Shown here: positions 33,141 through 44,531 of the stretch, piece by piece | How the letters are laid out: each line of letters begins with the position of its first letter | Numbering within the stretch: position 1 is the first letter of the stretch | Assembly (NCBI GenBank): GCA_907163375.1 | Contig: CAJQUW010009193.1 | Coordinates: 1 to 64,000, forward strand | Length of the DNA: 64,000 bases | Reading direction: 5' to 3' | DNA from: Prostheceraeus crozeri | Taxonomy: Eukaryota > Platyhelminthes > Polycladida > Euryleptidae | Program-made: the position numbers and the translations under genes | Notes under the pieces: generated by a model | The model's input: only the letters and a program-made list of their open reading frames with translations | Told to the model about the DNA's origin: nothing | Databases searched by the model: none

Positions 33141-33655
33141 GTGCCAACTTCACATCACCGCCAGCGCATTGAGCTTTCGGGGGCTAATTTCTCCGCAAGT
33201 ACGGGGATTTAGGTGCTGAAACTTGCTGGCACAATGTTTTTGATGGTCATCTCTCAGTTGTACTTGTCTCGCGTGTTTTAATTGCGTATTTCAAAAAAAG
33301 ACTTCAGTGGCGGTGCTAACTTCACATCACCGCCATTTTGTGGTTTCGGGGACTAATTTCTCAGCAAGTACGGGGATTTAGGTGCTGAAACTTGCTGGCA
33401 CAATGTTTTTGATGGTCTTCTATCTGTTGTGCGTGTTTCGTATGTTTTGATTGTGTATTTTGGAAAAACAATTTTAGTGGCGGTGCTAACTTCACATCAC
33501 CGCCATGTCGAACTTTCAACCAACGATTTCTCCTAAACTAGGGGGACTTCTTTCAAAATAGTGAGTGGCACATGCTGGCACACTCCATCTAGATCGATTC
33601 TGATCGTTGGTTTGACTGGCACATTCCATTTTCAAGATGGCGGTGCTGAGTGGCG
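33130..33655 (-). repeat. Right-arm higher-order unit (inverted)
   Basis: One complete C-B-A unit occurs here in inverted orientation with the same TGGCGGTG/CACCGCCA boundaries. It matches the left-arm units nearly base for base, showing that the left array grew from a single unit of the terminal repeat. Confidence 0.88.
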
Positions 33656-33683
33656 GTGCTTACTTCACACACGTGTTCAACTT

Positions 33684-34300
33684 TGTGTTATTTCTCTCCG
33701 ATATGCTTGTGAATCGCTTATGCTTGTGAAAAATTGTCACATGTCACGTTGTGACCGAGATTGTAGTACGGTTGCTAGAGCTTCAATACGACGGACGAAC
33801 TGAGACTAAGTCCAAGATACGGAAAGCCATTATAAATGTATTTGTCGTTCAAATCCACCAGTAATCAAAAATTTATTCCATGCTTATCGGGATTGTTTGG
33901 CATATATTGGATGTATTTGCATCTCGTCTTGCTATAACTGTTCATCAACGGTTGGGATCAGGTTTGAAGGCTCTGATGCAATTCTCAATAAAGAAATTCC
34001 ACACTGACGAAACTAAGTTTGTCAGTAGCCAACTGCACACTTCGATCTTCCTTCTTATCAAAACGAAGGATTTCCAAAAATCGATGTCGAGGTATTGGTT
34101 TATGAAATGACGGAACTCCGCAGTATTTTGACTGCAGACGCCTCACTGGCAAATTGCGAGCCGGCAAGAAGCTCCTCGTGATGATCAGACCAAAGAAAGT
34201 GTCCAGCTCAGCCAGTGAAGGTGTCAAAGTCTCAGTCCCAAGTCTTCTATTTGCCTCAGCTTCCGTATTTGCTCGAATGCAGCGAGCACTGGTTTACAAA
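33684..34300 (-). pseudogene. piggyBac transposase, N-terminal and central part
   Basis: The minus strand reads RRLGTETLTPSLAELDTFFG, then CGVPSFHKPIPRHRFLEIL, RFDKKEDRSVQLATDKL and, after breaks, TVDEQL, KYIQYMPNKPDKHGIKFLI and FFTS. These are the order and motifs of the piggyBac DDE domain: the RFLEILRFDD block, the iDEq catalytic Asp block and the YMPxKPxKxGIK block. The very N-terminus is not found. Several stops and frameshifts are present. The sequence stops at 33684, where the foldback element begins, and resumes at 25402. Confidence 0.8.
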
Positions 34301-34547
34301 ATGACCAATTTTTCTGAACATACTCCATAACTTTGAATAAAATAATGCTAAATTTTACCTATCGTCAAAATGACGGCTTCCGGCTTTCTAGGTATAACTG
34401 CTGTTTATTTCTAATAGAACTTAGTTATAATCATGTCCGTTTCAACATTATAATTTAGATGTAAAAATGATAAAAGTCACGATGTTTCAAATCGATAGGT
34501 TGATTTCTCGAAAAACAAAATGACGGCCTTCGTCCTTCTAGTGTTAA

Positions 34548-35230
34548 GCGAGTCGTTCCGTCTATGGCATAATATGTTACCTCAAGTTGCTGTAAAATCC
34601 AACAAAGGCAACAACATTTATAGCAACTGAAATGACTTGTATAGACTTTGGAGAGCATGTTCACGCACGTTTGACCCCTTCATGCACATTATGCCTTATA
34701 GAGGACATTTTGACCCACATCTTTTGGGTCATGTTGACTCCCAAAGCGGCAAAAAATGTGAAACCGGAAGAAAAAGGAGATCAATGCGCTTCTAATGGCA
34801 CCTCTCCCGACTTCGTACGATCCTTAGAATGGTCGCACAATTGCATTTTAAAAAATATTTTTTTAAAAAAAATCTTTAATTTTGAAAATAATTTATGCAT
34901 GAAATGGTTAGAGTCTTGTGGCAAACTATTAGTCTTATGGGTTAACAATGTCGAGGTCAGCAGTCTTCGAAAATTAGCCGTCAATACTACACGAAGGTTT
35001 CCTCTCGAAACACGAACGCGATGCCAGCACGACTGACTGAGCGAACAAAACGTTTAGCCCTTCAACGACTAGCTAATATAGCATGCAACATATCGTGCGA
35101 GCAGCTCATTTAAAGTATATAAATTAATGCGTACCAGAGGCCGTCCCACAGACATGAATTGTCTTGCTTGCGTGGTTGGGACTAGAGATGACTTTCCTCC
35201 TACAAATGATGGCTTTCGAAATTTTTAAAA
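34548..35230. other. No recognisable gene
   Basis: Frames of 134 codons (34632-35036 plus) and 67 codons (34781-34984 minus) show no motif. The sequence lies between two piggyBac remnants and may be decayed transposon DNA. Confidence 0.35.
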
Positions 35231-35237
35231 ATGCGTA

Positions 35238-35720
35238 TCATTTAATTGTCACACATCCTACAAATCCACACCTTTGATCATACACATGATCCACAGATAG
35301 TTTTCCTGAATACGTTGCACAGCGTACTTGATTTACATCTATACTGATGGCATTGCTTCTTTCTCTGAGTGCGGGTTGCTGCAAATTGAAATGCTTGGAG
35401 ATACGTTGTATGGCTGGTTGGACAAAGTTCTTCACTCATGGTTTGCAAATAGGTTCAGCGACTGATATTGCTGCCATTTATAATTCTATAAACAGTCCAT
35501 GCATTTATTGCTGCTAAATCTAATTAATTGAATAATGCTGCTTTAGTGTCCATCTTCTCGTTCCACTTTTAGTCGAATACAGTTTTGCCATCTAATCCAG
35601 GGAGTGTAATATCTAATCCTCCTTTTGCTTGATTGTAATACAAAATTATTTCAGGTTTACGTTTGATATCATCACTGACCGAAAACTTGCAGAAAATGTG
35701 ATGCTAGGACAGTTTTGTTC
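35238..35720 (-). pseudogene. Second piggyBac transposase remnant (C-terminal part)
   Basis: Reading down from 35720 the minus strand gives KRKPEIILYYNQAKGGLDIT, the catalytic YNxxKGGxD block. LDLAAINAWTVYRIINGSN follows, the helix that comes after the catalytic core. A Cys-containing tail (35435-35238, with QVRC and DQRCGFVGC) may be the remains of the C-terminal zinc domain. Two in-frame stops lie between. It differs from the 24571-34543 copy, so it is another element of the same superfamily. Confidence 0.72.
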
Positions 35721-36538
35721 TTCTTTGCTTTATATGCGGTGTGGTTCACACCGGAATCCGACTTATAAACAAGTGTGGTATGTAATTCCTTAGTTTTTCA
35801 TGCTATCTGCGCTTGGTAACTCAACTCTATTGTGTTTTACTGTTTCAACACAGCTAATCGACTGCTTCAGCAAATCATTGCAGAGGCGATCGAAGGGACA
35901 TGAAGAAATTATCTAGGGATGCATTGTAGCCCGTACCTTCGAGTCCGTGAAGTAATTTCAGCGTCAGATGCTGACCAAGCTCCATGCCATCAGGTCCATA
36001 GTGTCATCTTTTCCCAGGCATTGATCAATTATTTAGTTTTGACATCGTTGAGGAGCCAAAATTTAATGCCAAACGTCAACGCAATTAATGTCACGTTTAT
36101 TTCCCATGAATTGCGTAAACCTGCACCTCGTCTTTGCTGGGAACAGTTGCTCATCAACACTTACATTAGAGCTTACTCGAGCATCAAGAGCGCAACTTTC
36201 AAAGAGTTCACTCCAAACATTTGTCATTATTGCAAACTTGTGTGTTGAAGGCGCTCTGATCGCGTGTTTTTGTCGTCAAAGCGAATCACTCTCATTATTT
36301 GTTCAAATATACGTCGATTAATACCTTCATTGAACATAGGCAGTCCTACTTGTGAGAACATGACTGATGCCACGGAATGCTTCTAAATCCAAGAACTCCT
36401 CTCAAATAGCAAAGTCTGCTATATATGATATACGCTGCGGTATAGTGTGATATTTGCAACTTAAAAAAAACATGAAATAACAATTTTCTTAGATTTCATG
36501 TTGTATAAGCGAAATATTATGATTGTTAGCTGATAATT

Positions 36539-36592
<54 letters not shown>

Positions 36593-37844
36593 CCTACACA
36601 TATATTTCTTGATGATGCACACCACCTTTGATACATTTGCAGTCAAAATGACCGCACGGGTATTACCTCCCCCTTAGCAGAACGCCATTTATAAACCATT
36701 TAATTTACATAAACGATCGTTATATCAGTGTAAGCTTGGTAAAAAATTGAGTGAAGTCAGAAAATGTTAGGTCGAGTTGATTATTTATCTGATCGCGATA
36801 GATGATCTAATTAAATCTTGCGGTGATTCTTGGGCATTCTTTAGTGTCACTTTAAAAGATTTCCGTTATGCACATTTCGGTTTTTAATGAGTCATGGAAA
36901 AATCATATTTCAGATAATTTTTCAGTTGGAATTCTGTAAAATGGAAAATCCTTTCGAAGTTGAGACTAACCTGTCTTCTTTCCTTTTGCTTATGTAAATG
37001 TGCAAGTTATAACTGCGGTTCCTAGAATTTCCTTCTAATCAATTTTTCATAACAAATGTCTGTTTCTTCTTCTCACAAAAATGAAAATGTTTGATCCGGC
37101 TTATTGCGTGCATGTAGCTTCACATGCGACGTAAGTAAGGTTTTAAAGTGCATAAGATCATTACTTCATTTGCATGACGTCTATGCTCATGGGAGTTCTA
37201 GATTGCTTTCACAGAATTGACACCGAAAACGAAAACGTTTTGATTCAGTGCTTTCCTCACCAAGTTAATAAAGGTGACACAGCGCGAAATGTCTTAAGTC
37301 CGGATCGATTATCCGATTCAAAACGAAATGTAATTAATCTGCGCGCAATCGAATTCCCAGATTGAACCTCTTCAATCAGCTATTTATCTTCAAGGGCAGA
37401 TTTCTTTCTTTGATGAAGTCAAAATTGTGCAACGTACGTCACTACTAATTCACAGGAGAGAATATTTGAATAAATTGTGCAGTAACGTCACTAAAATCAG
37501 AGATTTCACAAACCAGCAAGATCATATTTTATTAATATGTATAGTAAATAGAGAATAAAAAACCGAAAAGGAATGCCCGACGCTTTGAGCAGTCGCTTCT
37601 TCTCAAGGGCAATTTGTTTGTGGACGGTGTTCGTGTCTTCAGTTTTAAAGAAACGTTATGTCAGTTCCCATGTCAAATATTAGCTATGTATCTCTTGCTT
37701 GTGGTTATTGGTTGGTGTGAACTGAAAAATGAATCAAGCTTATCTCGCATCAACATAGTCTCGCCCATTTCATCGAGAAGTCAAAAAGTGCACAATAATT
37801 CAGATTTGCATGTAATGAGCGTTTGTAATAAATCGCGTTATTCC
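35721..37844. other. No gene; TA microsatellite at 36541-36592
   Basis: A 50-bp (TA)n run starts at 36541. GTCAAAATGACCGCACGGG at 36642 recalls piggyBac subterminal sequence. The other frames have no motif. Confidence 0.5.
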
Positions 37845-37852
37845 CCTGATTC

Positions 37853-38564
37853 CATGGATGCGCAGTCCTATTATTTTGATTGGACTCCAACTCCGGGTGG
37901 CAAGTATTATAAGACTAGTTTCTTTAAAAAAACTGGTAACCTGCATCATATAACCTATTTTTAATGATCATTGCTGTATCAATTATCAATCATTTTCGAT
38001 GAAAGTTAATCAAATGTCGCTTAAAGTTGGATGCATACGACTCGGCTCCTCCTATCTTGTTAATGTGTGCTTCACACGGTTTTTGTCCAGTCTCTATCAG
38101 GCAGGAAAATCATCCCATTCTCCAAAAAATGTGAGAGCATTTTCGTTTTGGAGGAGCCATCACACACGATTGACGTTATGGTAGAAGGTAATGTTCTCAA
38201 ATAAGCTGGTGTTCCACTTTTGTCTCTGATGTGACCTTTGGTGCGAAGGTGTGATCGAGGCTAAAAAAGAATTGTCTTCTCTGCTAAATCACAGAGTGAA
38301 AAGACAATTCTTTTTTCAATATCACAGTTCATTCCCTCAACTACGAGTATTACAAGCTTTGCATGCACTGCTGTCTCTGTACTTTTGTTTGACCGTGAGA
38401 GTTGACTTCAAGACAGTGACATCCATGCACGAGAATAAATAATTTATTTGTATCATATTTCGGGTCTAGTTGTAGGACGGAGTCCGGAGTCGTATCATTT
38501 GATGGGAATGTGACTCCGACTCCGGCAAAATGATAGAACTCCGGACTCCCACTCCGCATACCTG
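37853..38564 (-). mobile_element. hAT-type non-autonomous element, 712 bp (copy 2, inverted)
   Basis: The ends, CATGGATGCGCAGTCC and GGACTCCCACTCCGCATACCTG, match copy 1 (15887) in reverse. Flanks are CCTGATTC (37845-37852) and CTTGATTC (38565-38572), an 8-bp duplication with one change. Inside, AAAAAAGAATTGTCTT (about 38264) pairs with AAGACAATTCTTTTTT (about 38300), a hairpin absent from copy 1. Confidence 0.85.
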
Positions 38565-38572
38565 CTTGATTC

Positions 38573-40161
38573 GAGAATAAACTGCGCCGATGGACCTGAC
38601 AGCGATCATGATGCACTTTGCCGCTTTGACCAATATCCATGTAAAAGGTGTTTCAGTGGTTACATGCAAATTCATTAGCCTTTGAGCAAGTCAGACTAAT
38701 AAACCACAAAAGGAGCCATAAAGCGAGCCAACAATCGAGTGGCATATTTGACAGTTTGAACGTATTCGGTAAACAACTATCTTTTGCTTTGAGTACATTC
38801 ACGTGGAATTGAATTTTGCCTGGCTAGTTGCCACCGCTATATTCAAAATAATTTTTACAGTCAAATAAAGATAATAAATGAATTTTTCTAGAAAGCGTTT
38901 TAGAAACACGCCTGCCCTGTTTGTTGGACGTTGTTATCCTTGTTGCCTTCGAGTTATACAATTTAGTTACAAAATTAAGCCACCTATGGCTTGGAACAAA
39001 AATATCTTATCTGCCTTCTTTAACACTTGAGAAGTTCGGTCTGTTCAGACGTCTTTTATCCGGATCTTCTATGATGCATTTTTGCATTCTCACAAATTTC
39101 ACAGAATAATCAGATTTTACTGTAATCTCAGTATTATCTGGGCTTCTTGATAGTGGCGTGGAACAATTATGGCATCATCAATATTCACGGCCCCATTATC
39201 ATTTTTCATTATAATGTAATAGCACTTTGATAAAGTAACTTACAATTAACCACTGTGCGGCATGAATCTACAACTGCTGCATGTTTCGGTAGTTTCATTT
39301 TTCTTCTAAGGATCTTCTAACAATCGGCGCATAACCGATCAGCTGAAATTGCCATCAACAAACAACAGATATAGTCCGGGAGCTACTGATGATTTCTTCC
39401 TATATTCGCGCACAAAGGGCTTAATAGCATGGCTTTGTAGATCGTGAACCGCTGAATGCAAAAATCACATTCTTAAGTGTCACAGCCAGTCACATTCGGT
39501 TATAGGTAAGGTTAATGGTAAAATTTAAGAAATATCTATGGATTGTGAAACAGTTGGCTATTTTCGTACATTTTCTTTTGCACAAATTAAGCCTCTCGGA
39601 AGATATGAAGCCCCATACCATGATTGATGGAGAAAATTTCACTGCCGGAGATGTGTAGCGGATGTTATATTGCTAGCTACTCGGTCGACGAATTCTTAGA
39701 ACATGTTGAGCAAATTGTTTAACTAGTGTCTCGTCTGAGAAGGGAACACGGTCCCAAACTTCGGCAGTATAGTATTTATGCTTGTTGCAAAATATTAGTC
39801 GATCAAAGATGTTTTCTGGGCTCAGTCTGTGTTTTCTGGTCGGTCTTGATGAAAGAAGTTTAAAGTCAACTACAAGATGACGGCGGATTGTGCGTCGCCT
39901 GGCACGAGTTCTCTCTGGGTGCTATGGCAAATCGCTTACGCCATGCGTTTGCTGGCATATCTTGTCATTCACAGCCTAGTTAAATTACAAGTGACGTTGA
40001 ATGACTGGTTAAGTTAAAGGACAATAAAAGCTGGTTGAACTTCGTAAACGTCGACAGGAGCATCTCATGATCTAAGTTCGATCGAAAGCTGAAGGTCTCT
40101 GACAGAGTCAGGAAACTTAACGTGACATCTCCACAGGATTTGAATTAGCAGATGCGACAAG
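38573..40161. other. No recognisable gene
   Basis: AT-rich. Frames such as 38921-39109 have no motif, and no element ends were found. Confidence 0.4.
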
Positions 40162-40777
40162 TACCCTCAAGAAAATTCATCATGATTTTTTATGAGATTT
40201 TTACTCATATATATCTCATGAAATTTAATGCGGATATGGAACGTTTTCGCATGAAATATCTCATCAAATTTCATGAGCTTGCTCATGATAATCTCATTAT
40301 TTGATTAACAGTTGCTTTTCCATACTTCCGAATTTATTTTTCTCGCATATAGTTATTGAAGCTTTCGTGGCCTAGCCACATTGCCCCAAAGCATTGCCAT
40401 GCCATGTACACAATGCTAATTATCATGATCTTATGTTTAACTGTGATTGTATATGTCTATTTTCAACATCTTGCATAGTAATGATAATTGCAAAGTCAAA
40501 TTATATATGCATCATTTCGAAAAGGCTGTTGCACATCGCCATGATACATCCTATATATTTTCATTTTTATCTTTTATAGACTAACCTTGAAGATCATGAT
40601 CGATTGAATAAGCTTTTTCGATGGTTATTTCCTTTCGCGGCTAGCATGCATAACTTACTACTTATAAGCTAATTTTCACGAAGACCGCGTAAATGTTCAT
40701 GATTTTCTCATGGACGCGATCAAAGCATCATGAGTTAAATATTTCATGAGTTCTCATGAAAAATGTTCGTGAGGGTA
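40162..40777. mobile_element. TA-flanked MITE rich in TCATGA
   Basis: It begins TACCCTCAAGAAAATTCATC and, read from the other end, TACCCTCACGAACATTTTTC. The first and last 120 bp contain many CTCATGA/TCATGAG palindromes, so each end folds on itself. The TA at each end may be the target duplication (Tc1/mariner-like). The middle is plain AT-rich DNA. No coding frame. Confidence 0.7.
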
Positions 40778-41800
40778 TGGACTCAAAAAGTTACTCGGCA
40801 GTATTGGTAAAAATTGTGGCATTCCAAGCCTCATCGGATTCAGGCGGTTTTGGATACGAAAGGGGCCATGCCAGGTATTGAACGCTTTTATTATCACAAA
40901 TTATCTTGTCGGATTTCTTATATCTGCAATATTTCATTTTGTTCGGAAAAGAGTGACACTGGATATAAAAAGTATGATTGTTTAGCAGAAAACTAAAAAA
41001 TCGAGGGTGCATTCAGACTTTTGGCCATAATAAAGCGAATATTCGGATTTCTATGGTTGTGGCAAACATTGCCGAATAATACTGCTGAGAAAATAATCCT
41101 TACAGTCAACAATACAACTTGACTATAAAACCTCGATGTCCCCTGCTTTTCATCAATCGTCTGAGTTGCCACTTGCGTTGCTCTGGGCACTCCCTAAACA
41201 GCCATTTCGTCGATGAGATTGAAAATGAAGAAAACAGGATGACAAACAGCCATTTGTGGCTTGTAGAAAAGCTGAGAAAACAGGAAGATGTCAATTTACT
41301 TTGCACTTCTTAAGGGAAGTAAAGAGTGAAAACGAATGCTCCCGATTTCCGTTATTTTTCCTTTCTAAAGCCGTCAAGACGCTCTAACTACCATAAATCT
41401 ATCTTGTATCTGATTCCTCATCATTTGTAAGGATCGTTTCTCAGTTATGTTATTTGCTGAACCTCAGATGTCCTGACTAGTGACTGTGAATCACCAGAGA
41501 GATTAACAAGAACAAAACAACTAGATGTTGCTTTTGATTGCGATTCGGTTCAACTGCCAAATTTGAATGGAATGCTTTTCTCTGCGGCGATGCATAAATT
41601 TTTAGTGTCTTTCTCTCAACATAGTGCTACAAATAGCAACTCGAACTTCTCAGTTTTTGCTATTTTTAGGAAATTTGTTATTTCATCAAAGTTGGTTACT
41701 TGCGGATTCAAAATGGTGAAATTTATCTAGAAGTTGTTTGTGAAAAAAGAAACACATTCCAAAGAAAACACAGCATAAAATATTCTTTCATAGAAGCAAC
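40778..41800. other. No recognisable feature
   Basis: Several short frames on both strands without motifs. Confidence 0.4.
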
Positions 41801-41805
41801 AATTT

Positions 41806-41961
41806 CATATTTTGCTGATAGGGAAGAGTCAAGAATGATTTGATCCTGTCTTATTTATGTAATTGATAAAATCAATTTCAAACACAATACAGTGATCATC
41901 AACATAATAAATAAGATAAGATTAAATCTTTCTTGACTCTTCCCTGTCAACAAAATATGAT
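41806..41961. repeat. 156-bp palindromic repeat
   Basis: CATATTTTG...AGGGAAGAGTCAAGAATGATTT on the left mirrors AAATCTTTCTTGACTCTTCCC...CAAAATATGATG on the right. A second stem (TCTTATTTAT/ATAAATAAGA) lies inside. It looks like a small foldback MITE. Confidence 0.7.
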
Positions 41962-42234
41962 GTTTAGTCAAGGCATTTTCAGATAAATATTTAGCCATTT
42001 CAGTGTATGAAACGGTGTTTTACTAAGCATGCAAAACATTCAAATGAGATAATAAGGACTTTATTCTAGCGGTTAGCAAAATTAGCAATATTCAAACAAG
42101 TTATTCACTGTAGATGTCAAAATAGAGAAGTTGGTACTTCTATTCTCGCCCTCCGACCTTTTTGTCGTTGACACCCGGAAGTGTTCCATCGTCAACGACC
42201 TCCTTTTGCTCCTAGGGCAGTCTCACTACCGTCG

Positions 42235-42825
42235 TATAGGTTTGACTGGTCAAGATCAACATTTGCCATTTCAAGATTGAAAATGCCGAATCAAGTTGCA
42301 TTATGTTGTTCCTCTTGCAACATTGCCGTTTCAAGTTCGTCATTGCCGGTGATTACGCTCCATATGCTGACAAATATCAAATGGAATGAAGCATTGTCGA
42401 ATCAAGAGAAGCATTGCCGATTTAATTTGCAGATGGTGTCACTTATCCGAATCAACTGCAGCATTGACGACAAGTTGCATAAAAATGAAAATACCTAAAT
42501 TACCCTAAAATGAATTTCGCAGTATTTGAAAGAAACGTTACCCAAAAACGCTTGAAGTGAAATTCAAAAAGTTAGTTAACCAATTATTTGCATAAACATA
42601 ATTTGAGCTCACATGTAAGCCCCTATACGCAGATAAATTGTGCACTTGATCCATCATTATGCTGTTGAATTGACAAAGCCAAATGCCTAATCGGTAATGC
42701 TTCGCTTGAAACGACAAATTGCTCTTAATGCATCTAATGCTGCACCTTGGTTTGACATTGTCATGTTAAAATAACAATGTTTCAGCTGAAACGGCTATTC
42801 ACGTTGTTGACCAGTCAAACCTATA
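42235..42825. mobile_element. TA-flanked MITE with TGCCGA/TTCAAG repeats
   Basis: Both ends read TATAGGTTTGACTGGTCAA inward, an exact 19-bp terminal repeat starting with TA. The left third repeats short blocks such as GCATTGCCGTTTCAAG and GCATTGTCGAATCAAG. No coding frame. Probably a Tc1/mariner-type non-autonomous element. Confidence 0.78.
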
Positions 42826-43185
42826 AAAGCGTTGAATGTGCAAAATTCCTCTTATCTGACTTGTAGAAAATTTACGTGTGCTACATTTAATTAGATAACC
42901 GATTCTGGAAACCGAAGACGCGCGCAGATGAATCTAATTCTGTGGAGTCAATAATAAAGTGACACGAGTAAACGCACCCTATAATAAATGCAGTGGCGTC
43001 TTCTTCGTACCTGCGAGGCCTTCGGCGCATCCTCAAAAATAATTTTCTAACAATTATAAAAATGAAAAGTGTCATCATTCATTTCAATTCGATAGCTTCT
43101 CGTTACAACTGTGCACAGCTTTCCGTCTCAAAGTCAGACGCTCAACCTCATTGAACAGTTTTTCAGTACGTGCTTGAATCACAGC

Positions 43186-43704
43186 CACAGAATTAGACCG
43201 GTCGTTTCTTCTTCTGTTTGACTAGACAGGAAACATTGGAACATGTAATGTTAATGAAATGGCACAATCTGCTGACAAAATACCATGGCAATCGAACAAT
43301 GAACAGCCAGTTTAACATTGAACACACAAGTCTGAAGTCTCAGTGACATTTATCAACCGGATCACACAGCAAAGAGACACAGTCGATGTCAAGTTCTACA
43401 GAGAAGTTTGTGAACGTTTTTTCGTACGTCTGCTAACTTTTTTAATAATGATCGGAGGGCCCAACATCATCGAGAAAACTTTTGCGCAATGATCTGAATT
43501 CTTCGAATCTGAAGGAATCGTGGCGATCGGAGCATTTTAAAGGAATTCACAACAATCCGCAAGTGACGCACGACTATTTTTCCTATCTCTGCAAGGTATT
43601 AAGAAATTCTTTTTTGCCCACTTAATAAGTTCCCTCATGTGCCATTATTTTTAATCAGTTTGCACTTCTAGCAAAGTGATATGCTTAAACAATCTAATTC
43701 TGTG
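43186..43704. mobile_element. Nested hAT-like element, 519 bp, 8-bp TSD
   Basis: The ends are the 12-bp inverted repeat CACAGAATTAGA/TCTAATTCTGTG. ATCACAGC is duplicated on both sides (43178-43185 and 43705-43712). The single uninterrupted version of the target is present in the 11458 copy (ATCACAGCTGTTTTCTTCG read on its minus strand), which confirms the insertion. Inner blocks match 8466-8800. Confidence 0.9.
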
Positions 43705-44197
43705 ATCACAGCTGTTTTCTTCGAACAATTAGACACACAAGCTAGTCGTGTGTTCAGACGGAGCATTGATGTTCAGACAGAGCGAAAGAGAGTTGTGTGC
43801 GTGTCAGGCAGTAAAGCGCACGCGCCCGCGTCAATATTGGCTTTTCCGATAGACATAATGATTTGCCTTCTCCAATTTTTACAATGAAATTCTACGCGAT
43901 TCTTGATCGAGGCGCGGTATCTAAATATAGTGGGCGAAGCGCAACCCAATCGTTCCTGGATTCGCTTTATGTGAGAGATCCCACTACGTCAACAGTAGCA
44001 GATGGCTGACGTTCAGACAAGACTGCGATCAGATGATGGGCGTTCTCCAATGAATGCAGAGTAATGCATCTGACTCGAACACCCAGATTCGGTAGAATTC
44101 CATAAGTTGCTTTTACGTGATTGATGTGACACTATGTTTAGTACTACAGATGAGATCATTAATCACGCCTTTCGCCCGAAGGTAATATACTTGAAAG

Positions 44198-44531
44198 ATG
44201 ACAGTCGTCAAGCAAGGTAGGCCAACACTTGAAATAAAAGTTGAAAGTACTCATAGAGAAAGAAATAAGAAATACACAAGACATTTTAATGCATCAAATG
44301 AGTGGTTGACCGGCCGTGAGAAACGCAAGGAACTGTTGACCTTGCCTCCTTTTTTCTCGAGAAAATGTGGTCTGGACAGAGATGGGGTATAGTAATCTCA
44401 GCTCATTGAGTAAGGCGGTTAAGAGACATGAGCAATCAACCTCTCATGTGCACATTCACTTGGCATTAAAAAATGTTCAGGAAATTGTAATTAAAAATTC
44501 AACTTTTATGGAAATTAATGTTTTAACATAA
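44198..44531 (+). pseudogene. hAT transposase N-terminus (TTF-type zinc finger)
   Basis: The first frame (44198-44392) reads RHFNASNEWLTGREKRKELL then PFFSRKC, the usual start of a TTF-type finger (W-L-x-G...F/L-F-x-R). After a one-base shift the next frame continues VVWTEMGYSNLSSLSKAVKR then HEQSTSHVHIHLALKN, which supplies the H-x4-H pair, and stops at 44531. The domain binds element ends in hAT transposases. The rest of the protein is deleted. Confidence 0.7.

Larger units (their letters stand above)
25403..33673. mobile_element. Foldback element with long TIRs, 10-bp TSD (Mutator-like?)
   Basis: A 10-bp direct repeat TGTTCAACTT lies at 25393-25402 and 33674-33683. Inside it both ends carry GTGTGAAGT(T/A)AGCACCG and CAGCACCGCCATCTTG in inverted order. 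The arms continue as inverted repeats through the satellite-like units to 31790 on the left and 32460 on the right, around a 670-bp centre. No transposase is seen, so it is non-autonomous. A 9-11-bp duplication with long TIRs suggests a Mutator-like element, but that rests on duplication length alone. Length without the inner LINE is about 4.5 kb. The left arm has four higher-order units, the right arm one. Confidence 0.75.
24571..34543 (-). mobile_element. piggyBac element, split by an 8.27-kb insertion
   Basis: The ends are an exact 13-bp inverted repeat: CACTAGAAGGACG at 24571 and its complement ending at 34543. The right flank is TTAA (34544-34547), the target of piggyBac; the left flank is TCAA, one base off. 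A subterminal AAAATGACGGC motif occurs near both 34370 and 34518. Without the insertion the element is about 1.69 kb and encodes a decayed transposase on the minus strand in two blocks (33684-34300 and 24880-25402). The insertion (25403-33673) lies inside the transposase frame. Confidence 0.85.

Noticed and set aside
36541-36646. Ile/Tyr-repeat protein frame
   Set aside because: It is the translation of a TA microsatellite; the same holds at 49628-49825.
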